A DNA stretch of 48,995 nt, taken from Roseivivax lentus. Lineage in GTDB: Bacteria > Pseudomonadota > Alphaproteobacteria > Rhodobacterales > Rhodobacteraceae. Below the pieces are notes generated by a model. That model did not search any database and was not told where the DNA came from. It worked only from the letters and a program-made list of their open reading frames with translations. The position numbers and the translations under genes are program-made. The first letter of the stretch is position 1, and the number at the start of each line of letters is the position of its first letter. Below are positions 1-10,000 of the stretch, one piece after another. Location of the stretch: positions 1 through 48,995 of the forward strand of contig NZ_FTOQ01000022.1 in assembly GCF_900156805.1 (NCBI RefSeq), read 5' to 3'.

Positions 1-1
1 C

Positions 2-79
2 GTTGGCAATGTCTGCGATCTCTTCACTGAGGAAGAGTGCTACAACTTCTTCAAGGCCGCAGGCTATGAAACTGATTGA
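2..79 (+). CDS. IS630-family transposase, C-terminal end (partial)
   Basis: The first bases read as an open frame ending in TGA with the tail GNVCDLFTEEECYNFF followed by KAAGYETD. This CDLF-x-EEC-x-NFF-x-AAGY ending is typical of the C-terminus of IS630-family DDE transposases that move insertion sequences by cut and paste. Only 25 residues are in the window, so the catalytic DDE residues cannot be checked. The rest of the element lies to the left. I could not define its inverted repeat in the following 200 bases. Family recognition rests on this short tail alone. Confidence 0.6.
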   Translation, partial: VGNVCDLFTEEECYNFFKAAGYETD

Positions 80-250
80 ACGCAACTCGCTCTAAGGGCC
101 CGCGCATCCGTTTGACGGCAAGCGGAAAATGGAAGCGCTTTGCGACAGGTACTCTGCCCGCAGTCGCGCGGCCTCAAGTCGGATGGGGCTGCCCGTCGCC
201 CAAGCAGGACCGTTCGGCGGATTGGCGACAGTCTCGACCGTCCTCCAAAC

Positions 251-271
251 GGGGCCGCGCGTTGCGGCCCC
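251..271 (-). terminator. GC-rich hairpin after the lipid-synthase block
   Basis: GGGGCCGC and GCGGCCCC form a perfect 8-bp stem around a 5-base loop. On the minus strand it begins 12 bases after the stop of the TPR gene, the last gene of the block. The following bases on that strand (GTTTGG) are only weakly T-rich, so this is a probable rather than a textbook intrinsic terminator. Confidence 0.5.
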
Positions 272-283
272 ACTGTCGACTTG

Positions 284-1552
284 TCAGTTGGATTGGCGAC
301 CGAAGCCACCGCGCCCGAAGCCCTGAGCGCCACGGTTGCGCAGCTGCTCCATCATCATCTGACGCCGCCGCATGCGACGCTGCTGGCGGCGCTCGGCCAT
401 GTCCTTGAGCTGCTCGGCCGAGACCCCCTCCTCGCGGCGCTTCTGGGCTTTTGCGTGGAAGCTCTCGCGCAAGTTGGCGAATTCGGCCTCGTAGATCTGC
501 AGAACCGCCTTGCCATCGGGCGATTTCAGCACCGCCTTGGCCTGCTCGACCCGCGCTATTGCTTCCTCGCCCTCCGGCATGTGGATCATCGAGGAGCGGT
601 AGCTGTTCTCTGCATCTTCAAAGCGGCTCTCTGCAGCAAAGGCATCGCCGTAAAGACGCTGTACCACCGGCAGAAGGTTGCGCCGGTTCACCTGAGCAAG
701 CATGGCCCGCGCTTCGGTCAGCTTCTTTTGCGGGATGAGCGCGCGGGCCATGGCGATGCGCACATTGCTGAGCCCGCGCTGCGGCTCGGCAGCCTCCAGC
801 ACCTTGCCGAGCGCCATCTCTGCGGCGGCGTAATCCCGCGTGGCTATTTTGAGCGTGCCGAGAAGCTGCAAGAGCGGCCGGCTGTCCGGCGAATGAACAA
901 GGGTCTCTTCGACCACTTTGATTGCGGCACCGGTCTCGTCGTTCTGGAAATGCAGCCGCGCGAGCGCAGTCGCCGTACGCACGTCCTTGGGATGCGTGTC
1001 GAGCGCGTGGCGCAGATGCACCGCCGCACCGCCCGGATCGTCGCGCTTGGCCAGGAGCCGCGCCATCTGCCGGCGGATGGCGGCGGATTCGGGATTGAGC
1101 GAGATCGCGTGGCTCAGAACTTCGACCGCCTGATCGAGATGGTTCTGCTGCTCGTGCAGCGAGGCAAGCCCCGTCAGCGCCGGGATCGAGGTCGGGTCGG
1201 CCTGCAGCGCCTTCTGATAATGCGTCTCGGCGTATTCCGCATTGCCGCCGCGTAGCCCCACGCTCGCCGCCAAGAGCGGCCCCATGCGGTTCTTGGGATC
1301 GACCCGCATCAGTTGCTCGAGCACGGCCGCGGCCTGTTCGAGTTCGTTGCTGCGCAGATGGCTGATCGCGAGGGTCAGCATGATCCGCGTATTCTGGGGA
1401 TCGCGTGCGAGCATATCGGTCAGCTCGGCCTGCGCCTCTGCGGTGCGCCCGTCGCGCATAAGCCCCCGCACGAAATTCATGCGCTCGCTGTCATCCTGGG
1501 CAACCTGCGAAACATTGGGCCGCCATTGTTGCGCTTCTTCTGTGTTTGGCAT
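284..1552 (-). CDS. TPR-repeat protein, last gene of the lipid-synthase block
   Basis: The 422-residue protein is built almost entirely of tetratricopeptide repeats, with helical pairs containing patterns such as A-x-LTGLASL and LNPESAA from about residue 20 to 330. TPRs mediate protein-protein contacts, so a scaffold or assembly role is likely but not shown. The C-terminus is different: a basic, Met/Arg-rich helix (about residues 375-405) followed by a short Gly/Arg/Phe tail ending GFGRGGFGRQSN. There is no signal peptide. A GTG at 1561 is also possible, but the strong AAGGGAGG Shine-Dalgarno lies 8 bases before the ATG at 1552, so I chose that start. It sits 85 bases downstream of the propeller-SDR gene on the same strand and is probably cotranscribed. 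Specific function is not recognised. Confidence 0.85.
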   Translation of the reverse strand: MPNTEEAQQWRPNVSQVAQDDSERMNFVRGLMRDGRTAEAQAELTDMLARDPQNTRIMLTLAISHLRSNELEQAAAVLEQLMRVDPKNRMGPLLAASVGLRGGNAEYAETHYQKALQADPTSIPALTGLASLHEQQNHLDQAVEVLSHAISLNPESAAIRRQMARLLAKRDDPGGAAVHLRHALDTHPKDVRTATALARLHFQNDETGAAIKVVEETLVHSPDSRPLLQLLGTLKIATRDYAAAEMALGKVLEAAEPQRGLSNVRIAMARALIPQKKLTEARAMLAQVNRRNLLPVVQRLYGDAFAAESRFEDAENSYRSSMIHMPEGEEAIARVEQAKAVLKSPDGKAVLQIYEAEFANLRESFHAKAQKRREEGVSAEQLKDMAERRQQRRMRRRQMMMEQLRNRGAQGFGRGGFGRQSN

Positions 1553-1637
1553 CGCCGCCACCTCCCTTGAAAATGCTTTGAACCCGTTTCTGAGTTTTCG
1601 AGCTTAAATTATTGCGACTTAGAGCGTTTCGTTTCGA

Positions 1638-4256
1638 TCAAGTCGCGGAAAAAAGTTTGTCGGGCTCCTGCGAGGCAGTCTCGATCGCTTCGTGCACCGC
1701 GTGCCTCGGGCTCACGGTCGGCTCAGAAGGTGCAAGCGCCGGTGGCACCGGCATGGTGCGGCTGGCATGGCCCGGATCGGGCAGCGCGCCGTCCTTCTGG
1801 GCCGCCTCGACAAGGCGGCGGACGCCTTCGAAGACGTTGACCGACGGGGTGAAGCCCAGATGCGCCTTGGCGTTGCCGATCTCGTATTGGCGCATGTAGC
1901 GCCCCCAAATCCGTGTCTGGTCGGGGGTATGGTCGTCATGGGTGGCGTTGCCGATTGCGATCCGGGTCAGCCGCCCGACCGTGGCATAGGTCACCGTGTC
2001 GGGGCCGGCCACGTTGAACGTTCCGTCCTTGGCACCGGCTTCGAAACAGGTACGCAGTATCGCCTCGACCGCGTCGTCCACATAGACGAACTGACGGTGC
2101 TGCTCGCCCTGCTGGCCTTTGCCGAAACTGGGGTTCGGAGCCCGGTCGCGCACGATCGGGTCGAACAGAGGATCGCCGATCCCGTAGACCAGCGCAAAGC
2201 GCAGGATGGCGTGTTCGTAGCTGCCGCGCTTGGCGTAGTGGCGCACGAGGTTCTCGCCCGCGATCTTGGACATTCCGTAATCGGCGAGGTCGTGGCCGCC
2301 ATCGACCCGCAAAGCGTGGCTTTCGTGGATCGGCCATTCCTTTTCGTTGAACTGGTTCTGGTAGACCGCGACCGAGCTCGAGAACACCACCCGTTCGAGG
2401 GTCTCGGACCCGTCGCAGGCGCGCAGCAGGTCGTGGGTGCCCTGCACGTTGGTGCGCCGCAGATCCGGCACCGAACACGTCCCGGCGAGCCGTGCCGCCA
2501 TGTGCAGCACCACGCGCGCGTCTTTGACCAGCGCCGCCAGAGCATCTGTGTCCTCAAGCCCGCCGGTGACAACCTCGACCTCGTCGCGGCGCACGAGGTC
2601 GGTCTCGGTGCCGGGCATCACCAGCACCCGCACCCGGTAACCGCGGTCGAGAAGCCGCGGCAGAAGATGCTTGCCGATATAACCCGTGGCCCCTGTGATC
2701 GCGATGTCGCAGCCTTTATCCTGGGCCTTGCTCTCGACCTCGGTCTCGGCGGCTTTGGGCGCAGGCAGCTCGTAGGCCTCCTTCTCGGCATTGCCGATGA
2801 ACACCTCGGTGCCGCCATCGGGGTTCTGGTGGTATTCCCAGCGCGAGGCGAATTTCGCAGGACTCGGGCCGCCGAACGGGTTGGCGCTACCCAAGGCGAG
2901 GCCTTCGGGCGTCGAAACCATGGTCCGGCCGCCGTAATTGTAAGGGTTGTCCATGCCGTTGAGCGTGACCGGCATCCAGTTGACGCCGTCCTTGGTGCGC
3001 CACATCTCGAAGCCGCCGCCCACTTCCGTCAGCTGATCGAAACCGATCCCGTTCAGAAGGCGGCGCGATGTGGGCGACGGGCGGTGCGCGTATTGCAAAA
3101 AGACGCTCCAGTCGAAGGTGGTGACATAGAGCCAGCCGTCGTGCTCGCACATCCGCCAAGTATAACCCGCGAAGATGTTGTCGAAGCCGGGGCCAAGGCC
3201 CGAGAGTGGGTATTTCATCCCGTCCGGCGTGTCGCGGGGCATGCCCACCAGCAGATCCCAGCTGTCATCGGGCCAGATGCGGATGATCTCGCCCGCGCCG
3301 GGGCCGACGAGGTTGGTGCGGTCATAGCCGCCGTTCTGGATCGAGGAGCCCACATAGAGCGCGCCGTTGAACTCGCACATGCCCATGGCAATCTCGGACA
3401 GGGGGCCGCGATGCGCGCCGCGGTCGATCACCTTGCGCCATTGCAAGGGGCCGTCACCGCAGGGCGGCGTGGTCCAGATCTGGTAGCCTTCGAAATGGTT
3501 GAAAGTGCCCGCGTAGAGCTGGCCGTTCGCCTGGGTCATCATGAAGATGCCGTTGTTGTTCGGATCGCCGAAGCCCAGATCGCCCGCCACTTCCCAATTG
3601 CCGGGTTTGGGGTCTTTCGACCGCATCAGAACGCCGGTGCGGTTCGAGTTGAATTGGATGCCCTCGCCCGCGGGCGGGGCATAGAGATAGCCGTCGAAGG
3701 AGACGAGCTCGCGGAAGGTCGAGATCCGGTCATTGCCGATGCCGGGCTCGGAGGCAGGCTCGAAATTCAAGCCGTCCTCGGAGCGCAGCACATGCGCCGC
3801 GCAGCCGCGCAGCACCGTGGACATGGTCGAGACATAGAGGTTCGGTTTGCTGTCCGAGGCCCCCTGGAAGACCTTCATGCCGCGGTAGCCGAGATCGCGC
3901 GGGGCGGGCTCGCCCTGCTTGCCGGGGATCATCGGCGAGCGGTAAGCCATCTCCCAGCTGTCTTCGCCGGGCGTCCAACGCCAGATCTGACCCTGCATGT
4001 CGAGATCCTGCACCTTGTCGGGCACATCGACCGGCCAGGGATCGAGCGCGGGCGGGTCAATCGGCGGGAAGAGCTTGAGAAGCTTGAAGGAATTGCGGGT
4101 CATGCCGCAATAAAGCCGACCCTCGAAGAACTCCATGCCGTGCACATAGGCGTTGTCCGGATCGCCGACGCCGTTCTTGGCGATCTTGCGAAAGTGGCTG
4201 CTCGTCAGACCCGTCCCCTGGCCCGGCCTTTTGCCGTTTCCGCCATCATTAGCCAT
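1638..4256 (-). CDS. Beta-propeller / extended SDR (NAD-dependent epimerase) fusion protein
   Basis: The 872-residue protein has two parts. Residues about 1-500 contain repeated strand motifs such as FEGRLYCG, FDGYLYAPP, NGQLYAGTF, FNGALYVGS and HDGWLYVTT, spaced like blades of a Kelch- or sialidase-like beta-propeller. Residues about 515-830 form an extended short-chain dehydrogenase: the Rossmann motif GATGYIG near 522 and a YGMSK (YxxxK) catalytic pair near 660, as in nucleotide-sugar epimerases, 3-beta-hydroxysteroid dehydrogenases and related reductases. There is no signal peptide, so it is probably cytosolic. Its start overlaps the end of the upstream hydrolase gene by 8 bases, implying translational coupling. 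The oxidoreductase half is secure as a family. The substrate is unknown; modifying the synthase product is an inference from position. This combination of domains is unfamiliar to me. Confidence 0.85.
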   Translation of the reverse strand: MANDGGNGKRPGQGTGLTSSHFRKIAKNGVGDPDNAYVHGMEFFEGRLYCGMTRNSFKLLKLFPPIDPPALDPWPVDVPDKVQDLDMQGQIWRWTPGEDSWEMAYRSPMIPGKQGEPAPRDLGYRGMKVFQGASDSKPNLYVSTMSTVLRGCAAHVLRSEDGLNFEPASEPGIGNDRISTFRELVSFDGYLYAPPAGEGIQFNSNRTGVLMRSKDPKPGNWEVAGDLGFGDPNNNGIFMMTQANGQLYAGTFNHFEGYQIWTTPPCGDGPLQWRKVIDRGAHRGPLSEIAMGMCEFNGALYVGSSIQNGGYDRTNLVGPGAGEIIRIWPDDSWDLLVGMPRDTPDGMKYPLSGLGPGFDNIFAGYTWRMCEHDGWLYVTTFDWSVFLQYAHRPSPTSRRLLNGIGFDQLTEVGGGFEMWRTKDGVNWMPVTLNGMDNPYNYGGRTMVSTPEGLALGSANPFGGPSPAKFASRWEYHQNPDGGTEVFIGNAEKEAYELPAPKAAETEVESKAQDKGCDIAITGATGYIGKHLLPRLLDRGYRVRVLVMPGTETDLVRRDEVEVVTGGLEDTDALAALVKDARVVLHMAARLAGTCSVPDLRRTNVQGTHDLLRACDGSETLERVVFSSSVAVYQNQFNEKEWPIHESHALRVDGGHDLADYGMSKIAGENLVRHYAKRGSYEHAILRFALVYGIGDPLFDPIVRDRAPNPSFGKGQQGEQHRQFVYVDDAVEAILRTCFEAGAKDGTFNVAGPDTVTYATVGRLTRIAIGNATHDDHTPDQTRIWGRYMRQYEIGNAKAHLGFTPSVNVFEGVRRLVEAAQKDGALPDPGHASRTMPVPPALAPSEPTVSPRHAVHEAIETASQEPDKLFSAT

Positions 4257-5178
4257 TCATGTAACCTTCTTCTTCGGGTTCTTGTTCGATGGCGCGCGAC
4301 GCTGGCGCGTCCAGCGCGACGGCACGGTCGATCACCGCGGCGTCCTCGACGATTGCGTTCGTCAGCATATCCGGCCGCATGACCGGGAAATAATGACCAC
4401 CCTGCACGTCCAGGCAGCGCGCCTTGGGCAGAAGCCTGCGCAGCGCATCCCGCGTTTGGGTATAGCGCGATCGCTGGCCATAGATCACCGTGACCGGCAT
4501 GGGCAGCGCTGCGATGCGCTCGGGTTCGAGATCGGTCGTCTGGTTGACCTCTTTCCAGGCATGGGTCGAGGCCATCAGCCTGCGCCATTTGCGCATGCCG
4601 TGCGGCGCGGGCTGGCCCGGCTGCCAGTCGGCAAAGCGCTGCAGCGCTTCGCGGGCCCCGGTCTCGCCCTCGGGCATGTCGACGAGCTCTTCGAGGAAGG
4701 CCATCATCACTCGCGGCATGTCGCTTTCGATATGGATGCCGCGGAGGCTGAGCCGCCGGCGCAGAGCGGCCCAGGCGCGCGGATTGGGGCTGTGGAACTG
4801 CTCCTGCAGGCTTGGCACCCAGGCATCGGCCAGCGTCAGATGTGCGACGCGGCGGCCTTGTCCGACGGCTACCGCAAGGGCAATCGCGCCGCCATAGGAG
4901 TGGCCGACCAGCGCTGCCCGGGTGATGCCCAGATGGTCGAGCAGGTGCAGCACATCCTGCCCGAGATTCGCGGCTCCGTAGCCGCGTTCGGTCATGCCGG
5001 AAAAGCCGTGGCCCTTGAGATCGACCGCAGTGACCCGGAAATGCTGCGCCAGCCGCGGCGCAATCGCCCCCCACCAGAACGCGATATTGCTCGACAGGCC
5101 GTGGATCAGGACGATGTCCGACCCCTCGCCCATCTGCTGGTAGTGAAATCGCGTTCCATTGAGTTCGATCCGGGGCAT
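4249..5178 (-). CDS. Alpha/beta hydrolase
   Basis: The 309-residue protein is a single-domain alpha/beta hydrolase. The oxyanion region LIHGLSSN is near residue 24, the nucleophile elbow GHSYGGA near 92, and the probable catalytic His is in GGHYF near 260. Such enzymes hydrolyse esters, thioesters or lactones. Next to a polyketide/lipid synthase lacking an obvious thioesterase domain, release of the chain from an ACP is a reasonable but untested role. It begins 7 bases after the phosphohydrolase gene and overlaps the propeller-SDR gene. No signal peptide is visible, so it is likely cytosolic. The C-terminal 25 residues are acidic and low in complexity. Confidence 0.88.
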   Translation of the reverse strand: MPRIELNGTRFHYQQMGEGSDIVLIHGLSSNIAFWWGAIAPRLAQHFRVTAVDLKGHGFSGMTERGYGAANLGQDVLHLLDHLGITRAALVGHSYGGAIALAVAVGQGRRVAHLTLADAWVPSLQEQFHSPNPRAWAALRRRLSLRGIHIESDMPRVMMAFLEELVDMPEGETGAREALQRFADWQPGQPAPHGMRKWRRLMASTHAWKEVNQTTDLEPERIAALPMPVTVIYGQRSRYTQTRDALRRLLPKARCLDVQGGHYFPVMRPDMLTNAIVEDAAVIDRAVALDAPASRAIEQEPEEEGYMNG

Positions 5179-5185
5179 GGCGGGC

Positions 5186-6787
5186 TCAGAGGTAGCCCAG
5201 CGCCTTCAGACGCTCGCGGATCTGTGCCTCGGCATCGGCCGAGAGGGTCTCCTGCTTGCCCGCGCCTGCACCGGTCTTGTCGGCAGTATAGGCCGGCGGC
5301 GTTGCCTCGAGCGTCTCGGGTGCAAAGAGCCCTTGTGCCAGCTTGCCCTCCATCGAACGTGGGATCTCGAGTCCCATGGAATAGAGCACGGTTGGGGCCA
5401 CGTCCGCGATGAACATCGGCGCGACCTCTTCGCCCGCGCGCATCCCCGGGCCATAGCCGATGATGATGCCGTCGGGATGATGCGTCGCATACGGTATCTT
5501 GCGATCCTTGATCGGCGCATCGGCGCGCAGCACCGACAGGAAGGAGTAGTCCGCAAGCTGTAGGGTCAGATCCGGCGCGCCGGCCATCTCGGTGCCGGGG
5601 AAGGCCTGTTCGCGGGTGAAGACGTCCTTGACCACCGCCCGGCCCGTCTCGGGGTCACGCAGCGCCTTGAGCTGCACGGTGAGCTTGTCGCGGAAGGTCT
5701 CGTATTCCTCCGGCGCAACGCCACCTGGATCGTCCTCCGAGGCGACACGGATGAAAATCGCATTCGACGAGGAGGACAGCGAGTAAGCCTTGGTCGCGTC
5801 CCAATCGATCAGCGTGCTTGCCTCGGTGTTCTCGTCGAGCGCCACGCGGCCCTGATCGTCCATCGGCACATCGGGCTTCCACTGCAACAGACCGAGGCCC
5901 TCGAGCCAGGTATTGGCATAGAAGATCCGCTTGCCCGAGCGGGTGAATCCGTGATCCGACACGATGAGCACCCGCGCCTCGGGTCCAGCCTTCTCGATCA
6001 TCTCGCCGATATATCGGTCCACATCGCGGTAATAGGACAACGCCAGATCGCTGGCCTTTCTCGATGCCTCGGTGTCATAATCGTCGCGGGTCTCGGGATC
6101 GATCAGGTGGTAGCAGAGATGCTGAATCCGATCGACGCCGTCGAACAAGACCGAGGTCAGCTCCGCGGGCTCCTCGTCCATCAGCGTCATCAGGATCTCC
6201 TGCCAGCGGTTCTCGCGAGTGATGTGGAACTGCACCCAGTCCTGCAGGTCGTTCTCGGCCAGGCCCTGCACCGCCTTGCGCTCATGCTGCCAATCGGTGG
6301 ACATCTCGCGGGCTTTGAAGACGCCCTTTTCCTTGAGCATTTTGAAAGCGGCTTTCGGATAGATCGCGCGACCGAGATAGGACCACGGCACGTAGCCGGG
6401 GATCACCACACCGTCCACGGGTTTGACCGGGAACATCGTGGGATAATTGAGCGAGGTCACGCGCTGGCCCGCCTCGCTGGCGATCTGCCAGATGGTCGGC
6501 ACCTTGAGGTCCGCCGAGGTGGCGAGCGTGTAGGTCGGCTTGCCCGCCTTCCGGTCAACCTTGATGAAGTCGAAAATACCGTGATTCCCCGGCGTGCGGC
6601 CAGTCATCAGCGTGGCCCAGGCGGGCGGGGTCAGGGGGTGCATTGTCGAGCGCAGGATCGCCCTGCAACCGCCCACCATGATGCGCTTGAGATTGGGCAT
6701 GTGCCCTTCGGCCACCAGCGGATCGAGAATGTCGTAGGTCGCGCCGTCGAGGCCGATCAGAAGGGTTTTGACGCTGTGTTCAGGCAT
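5186..6787 (-). CDS. Alkaline-phosphatase-superfamily phosphohydrolase/phosphodiesterase
   Basis: The 533-residue protein belongs to the type I phosphodiesterase / nucleotide pyrophosphatase branch of the alkaline phosphatase superfamily. The N-terminal LLIGLDGATYD carries the first metal-binding Asp. TPPAWATLMTG, near residue 64, places the likely Thr nucleophile. VSDHGF, near 277, and the late HHPDG region supply further metal ligands. The family cleaves phosphate mono- or diesters and sometimes sulfate or phosphonate bonds. I start it at the ATG at 6787, which gives the canonical N-terminus MPEHSVKTLLIG; a longer frame upstream would run through the ACP gene. It overlaps the ACP gene by 8 bases. 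No signal peptide is seen, so a cytosolic substrate such as an activated lipid or nucleotide adduct is inferred. Confidence 0.87.
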   Translation of the reverse strand: MPEHSVKTLLIGLDGATYDILDPLVAEGHMPNLKRIMVGGCRAILRSTMHPLTPPAWATLMTGRTPGNHGIFDFIKVDRKAGKPTYTLATSADLKVPTIWQIASEAGQRVTSLNYPTMFPVKPVDGVVIPGYVPWSYLGRAIYPKAAFKMLKEKGVFKAREMSTDWQHERKAVQGLAENDLQDWVQFHITRENRWQEILMTLMDEEPAELTSVLFDGVDRIQHLCYHLIDPETRDDYDTEASRKASDLALSYYRDVDRYIGEMIEKAGPEARVLIVSDHGFTRSGKRIFYANTWLEGLGLLQWKPDVPMDDQGRVALDENTEASTLIDWDATKAYSLSSSSNAIFIRVASEDDPGGVAPEEYETFRDKLTVQLKALRDPETGRAVVKDVFTREQAFPGTEMAGAPDLTLQLADYSFLSVLRADAPIKDRKIPYATHHPDGIIIGYGPGMRAGEEVAPMFIADVAPTVLYSMGLEIPRSMEGKLAQGLFAPETLEATPPAYTADKTGAGAGKQETLSADAEAQIRERLKALGYL

Positions 6788-7073
6788 CGCTGGGCTCCTC
6801 GGCGCTGACCGCCACGAGGCCCGACAGGATGTCGCCCATATCCATGTCTTTGAGCAAACGGTCGCTTTCGCGCAGGTGCTGGAACAACCGGTCGCCAAGC
6901 TCGAAATGCTGCTGCAGCTCCGAGATCAGGTAAATGAGGCTGATCGATTCCATGCCGAGATCGAGAAGCTTGGTGTCGCGGTCGAACTCGACCACATCCG
7001 CCTCGAGATCCTCCGCGAGATCCTCGAAAATGCTACGCAGCGCAGCCTCGGCTGTCTCGATGGTGATTGCCAT
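6780..7073 (-). CDS. Stand-alone acyl carrier protein
   Basis: The 97-residue acidic protein matches a carrier protein. DLGMESISLIYL, near residue 46, contains the Ser that accepts 4'-phosphopantetheine, in an LG-x-ES context slightly different from the usual DSL. It would carry an acyl chain as a thioester between enzymes of this block; the PPTase domain of the adjacent synthase could activate it. Two in-frame ATGs exist (7079 and 7073). AAGGGA lies 8 bases before 7073 and only 2 before 7079, so 7073 is preferred. It lies 12 bases after the synthase stop and overlaps the next gene. It is clearly distinct from the two nearly identical ACPs inside the large synthase, which suggests a different partner or step. 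Confidence 0.88.
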   Translation of the reverse strand: MAITIETAEAALRSIFEDLAEDLEADVVEFDRDTKLLDLGMESISLIYLISELQQHFELGDRLFQHLRESDRLLKDMDMGDILSGLVAVSAEEPSDA

Positions 7074-7085
7074 ACACATGTTCCC

Positions 7086-10000
7086 TTAATGCGAAGCCGT
7101 CGCGGGCCGGGTGGCCAGGGCGACGACGAGTCCCTCTTTCAATCCCTCGATCAGGCGAACGGTCACGTTCTGCCCCGTCTGCCCGTCCCGAACCGTGACG
7201 GCCTTGCCGGCACGATCCACGTGGCGGACCTGCAGCCGGTCGAACATCGCGTCGATACCTTCGCCCAAGCTTTTGGCCGCCGCCTCTTTCGCGGTCCATA
7301 GGTACGCTACCGCCTGATCCCGGGGAAGCTCAAGCGCCGTCAGGACGTCGTTCTCCGCCGATGTGAAGGCCGTGGCGATAAAAGCATCGTTTCGCGGCGA
7401 GATATATTCGGCATCGATGCCGATCCCCGCGTAGCGCGCGGGATCGGCGGCCACGGCGAGCGCAACGGCGCCGGTATGGGTCAAGGAGATTCGCGGAGCC
7501 GCACCCCAATCCGCAGGCCAGCCCGCCGCCAGATACGGCGCGCCGCTATCGTGATTGGCAATGTTGAGATCGGCCGGAAAGACCGCCCCGTCGCGCCAGA
7601 CGCGGACCGCATCCTTGACCGCTACGCGACCGCGCAGCCAGCCGAAGCGCGCTGCAGCGGGGTTACCCGCCTGCGCCTGCCAGCGTTGAGTCTCTTCCGG
7701 CGAGAGGGTCAGCCCTGCCACAACGTCGGTCCAGATCCCGCCACTGCCGTCGAGCAGATCCTCGGTCAGGCAATCGGTCAGCGTCAGCGCAAGGCCGGGC
7801 AGGTCTGCAGGGGCGCTCAATGTCTCGGAGACGGCGTTTTGTGCCGGATCGAGCCGCGCGGCGAAGAAGCGCTCGGGCAGGTCGAAGCGCTTGTCCCACC
7901 AGCCCGAGATGCGGCATTGCAGATGTCCGTCGGCGGTCACCACGTCGATATCCGAGCGCATCTCGTCATTGCCGAGTAGCGTAATCGCCGACCGGCAGCG
8001 CGCCACCTCGCCCGGCGCGAGACGGTCGCGGAAGATCTCCAGCGCCTCAACCCGGAACGGGAAGATGTGGAACGCCTCATCGAGCATCTCGGCGGACCAG
8101 ACGCCGACGAGCTGACCCACCGCATCGAGGGTGATTGCGTCGATCTCGAAGGCGGGCGCGGGCATGCCCGCAAAGAGCTTGTCCTGGGCCATACCCACGA
8201 GATCTCCCTCGGCGGCATCCTCGGCCACGAGGTCCATATTGGCGACCGCTTGCAGCTTGGGTCCATGGAACATGATCCGCTCGTAGATCTCCGCTTGCGA
8301 CCAACGCACGTTGCGCACCGTGCCATGCGGCATCAGCGGCGCGATGGGCGGGGCGGCGCGGCGCGGCGCGAGACGGATATCAGCCTCGGCGATGACGGGC
8401 CGAATGGCCTCGGACCCGACGCGGCGGACGCGGGCGCGGATCGTGGTCTCTGCCCCGTCGCTGCGCATCTCGGCGGTCGCCTCGAGCCGAGTCTCGGCCC
8501 CGTCCGGCACCGTGATCCAGCGCGATGCGCGCACCTCGTCCATGCCTATCACCACGAGATCGGGGCGCAGCGCCGCGGCAGTCTCGGCCAGGATCTCCAT
8601 GGTGAAGGTCAGTGGCACGACGCTCTGGCCGTGGCGGTCCGGGTCCGCTTCGGACACGGCGCGCCCGAAGGAGTGATCGGCAAGGTACAGCGCACGCTCA
8701 TGGGTCAGCGACACGATGGCCGAGAGCGTCCGCCCGTCCGGGCCGTGGGTGATCTCGGACAGCATCGGGAAGCGGGTGCTGGCGGTTGCGGTACTTGGTG
8801 CGTCGGGAGCCGTCGGTGCGGCGGGCACCGTCGCCGCCCCACCAAGGAATGCCGACATGACCGCACGTTCCGTCGATACGAACTTCTCCATAGTCTGGAA
8901 ATAGCTCGCCATGAGCTGGTCCATGTCCCCCGACGCAACCCGGGACGCCGCTGCTGCCGGTTGGAGAGCATCAGGATAAGGCGGTGCTTCAGGGCTAGGC
9001 GGCGGGCTTGCAGGAGGCCCGGAGCGCTCGGCCGGCGCAGGCCGGGCGGCGCGCAGTCGCTCGGCAGTCTCGTCGCTGAGCGTCATCGGCTGCAGCCCGG
9101 TCTTGAGCGGCGTCGCGCGCGACACGGAAGCCGCTCGTTCATCGCAATCGCAAAGCGCCAGCAGATCAAGCGCCACACCCTCGACCGCAAGCTGCGCGCA
9201 CATGTGGTGAAGCTGCGCGAGCCCGGTCCTGCCGGGCGTGTCCGCAGACACCGCGAGATGCGGGGTTTTGCGCAGAATGTCATTGGCGAAGGCCGTCAAG
9301 TTGTTGCGCGGGCCGCATTCCACAAAGATCCGTGCGCCGTCCTCGTACATCTGCTGGATCGTCTCGGTGAAACGCACTCGCGCCGCCCATTGCCCGGCGG
9401 TCCAGTCCCGGATCTCGGAGGGGTCGTGCGGAAAGGGGGCGGCGTGCATGCAGGAATAGACCTGCAAGGCGGGCGGCTGGACATCCAGCCCGTCAAGGAA
9501 GCCGCGCATCCGGGTGCTGAAATCGGCGAAAGCCGGGCAGTGATAAGCGCGCTCGAAGGGCAGCCGTTCGCAATAACCGCCAAGCTCGCGGGCCATCGCC
9601 TCGACCTCGGCGGCGGCATCATCGCTCGTCGTCGCCACAACTTGCTGGCCAGGGCAATTGTCCATGCCGAGATGGATACCTGCGCGCCCCTCGATCCGGA
9701 CGGCCAGCGTTTCGCTGTCGACGGGACCGATGGTGAAAAGCGCCCCGCCCGCGATCTCGCCCGCGGTCTCGGCAGCGGCGTAGACTTCGTTCAGCGCGGC
9801 GATCTCGTGGCGCAGCTGGGCCGGGTCATCGCGACGGGTCACGCCTGCCAGGAATAGCGCGGAATATTCCCCAGTCGAATGGCCCACGGCCATATCGGCC
9901 GCGAGGCCGATCTGGTTGAAGAGCGTTGCCATCGCCATGTTGGCCGAGAAGATCGCCTCGGGCCCTACATCCATACGCCAGACCGCATCGTCGGTTTCTG

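Noticed and set aside
1692-4382. 896-residue open frame on the plus strand opposite the propeller-SDR gene
   Set aside because: It is the antisense of a gene with clear domain motifs. It has no recognisable domains, and open antisense frames are common in DNA with this GC content.
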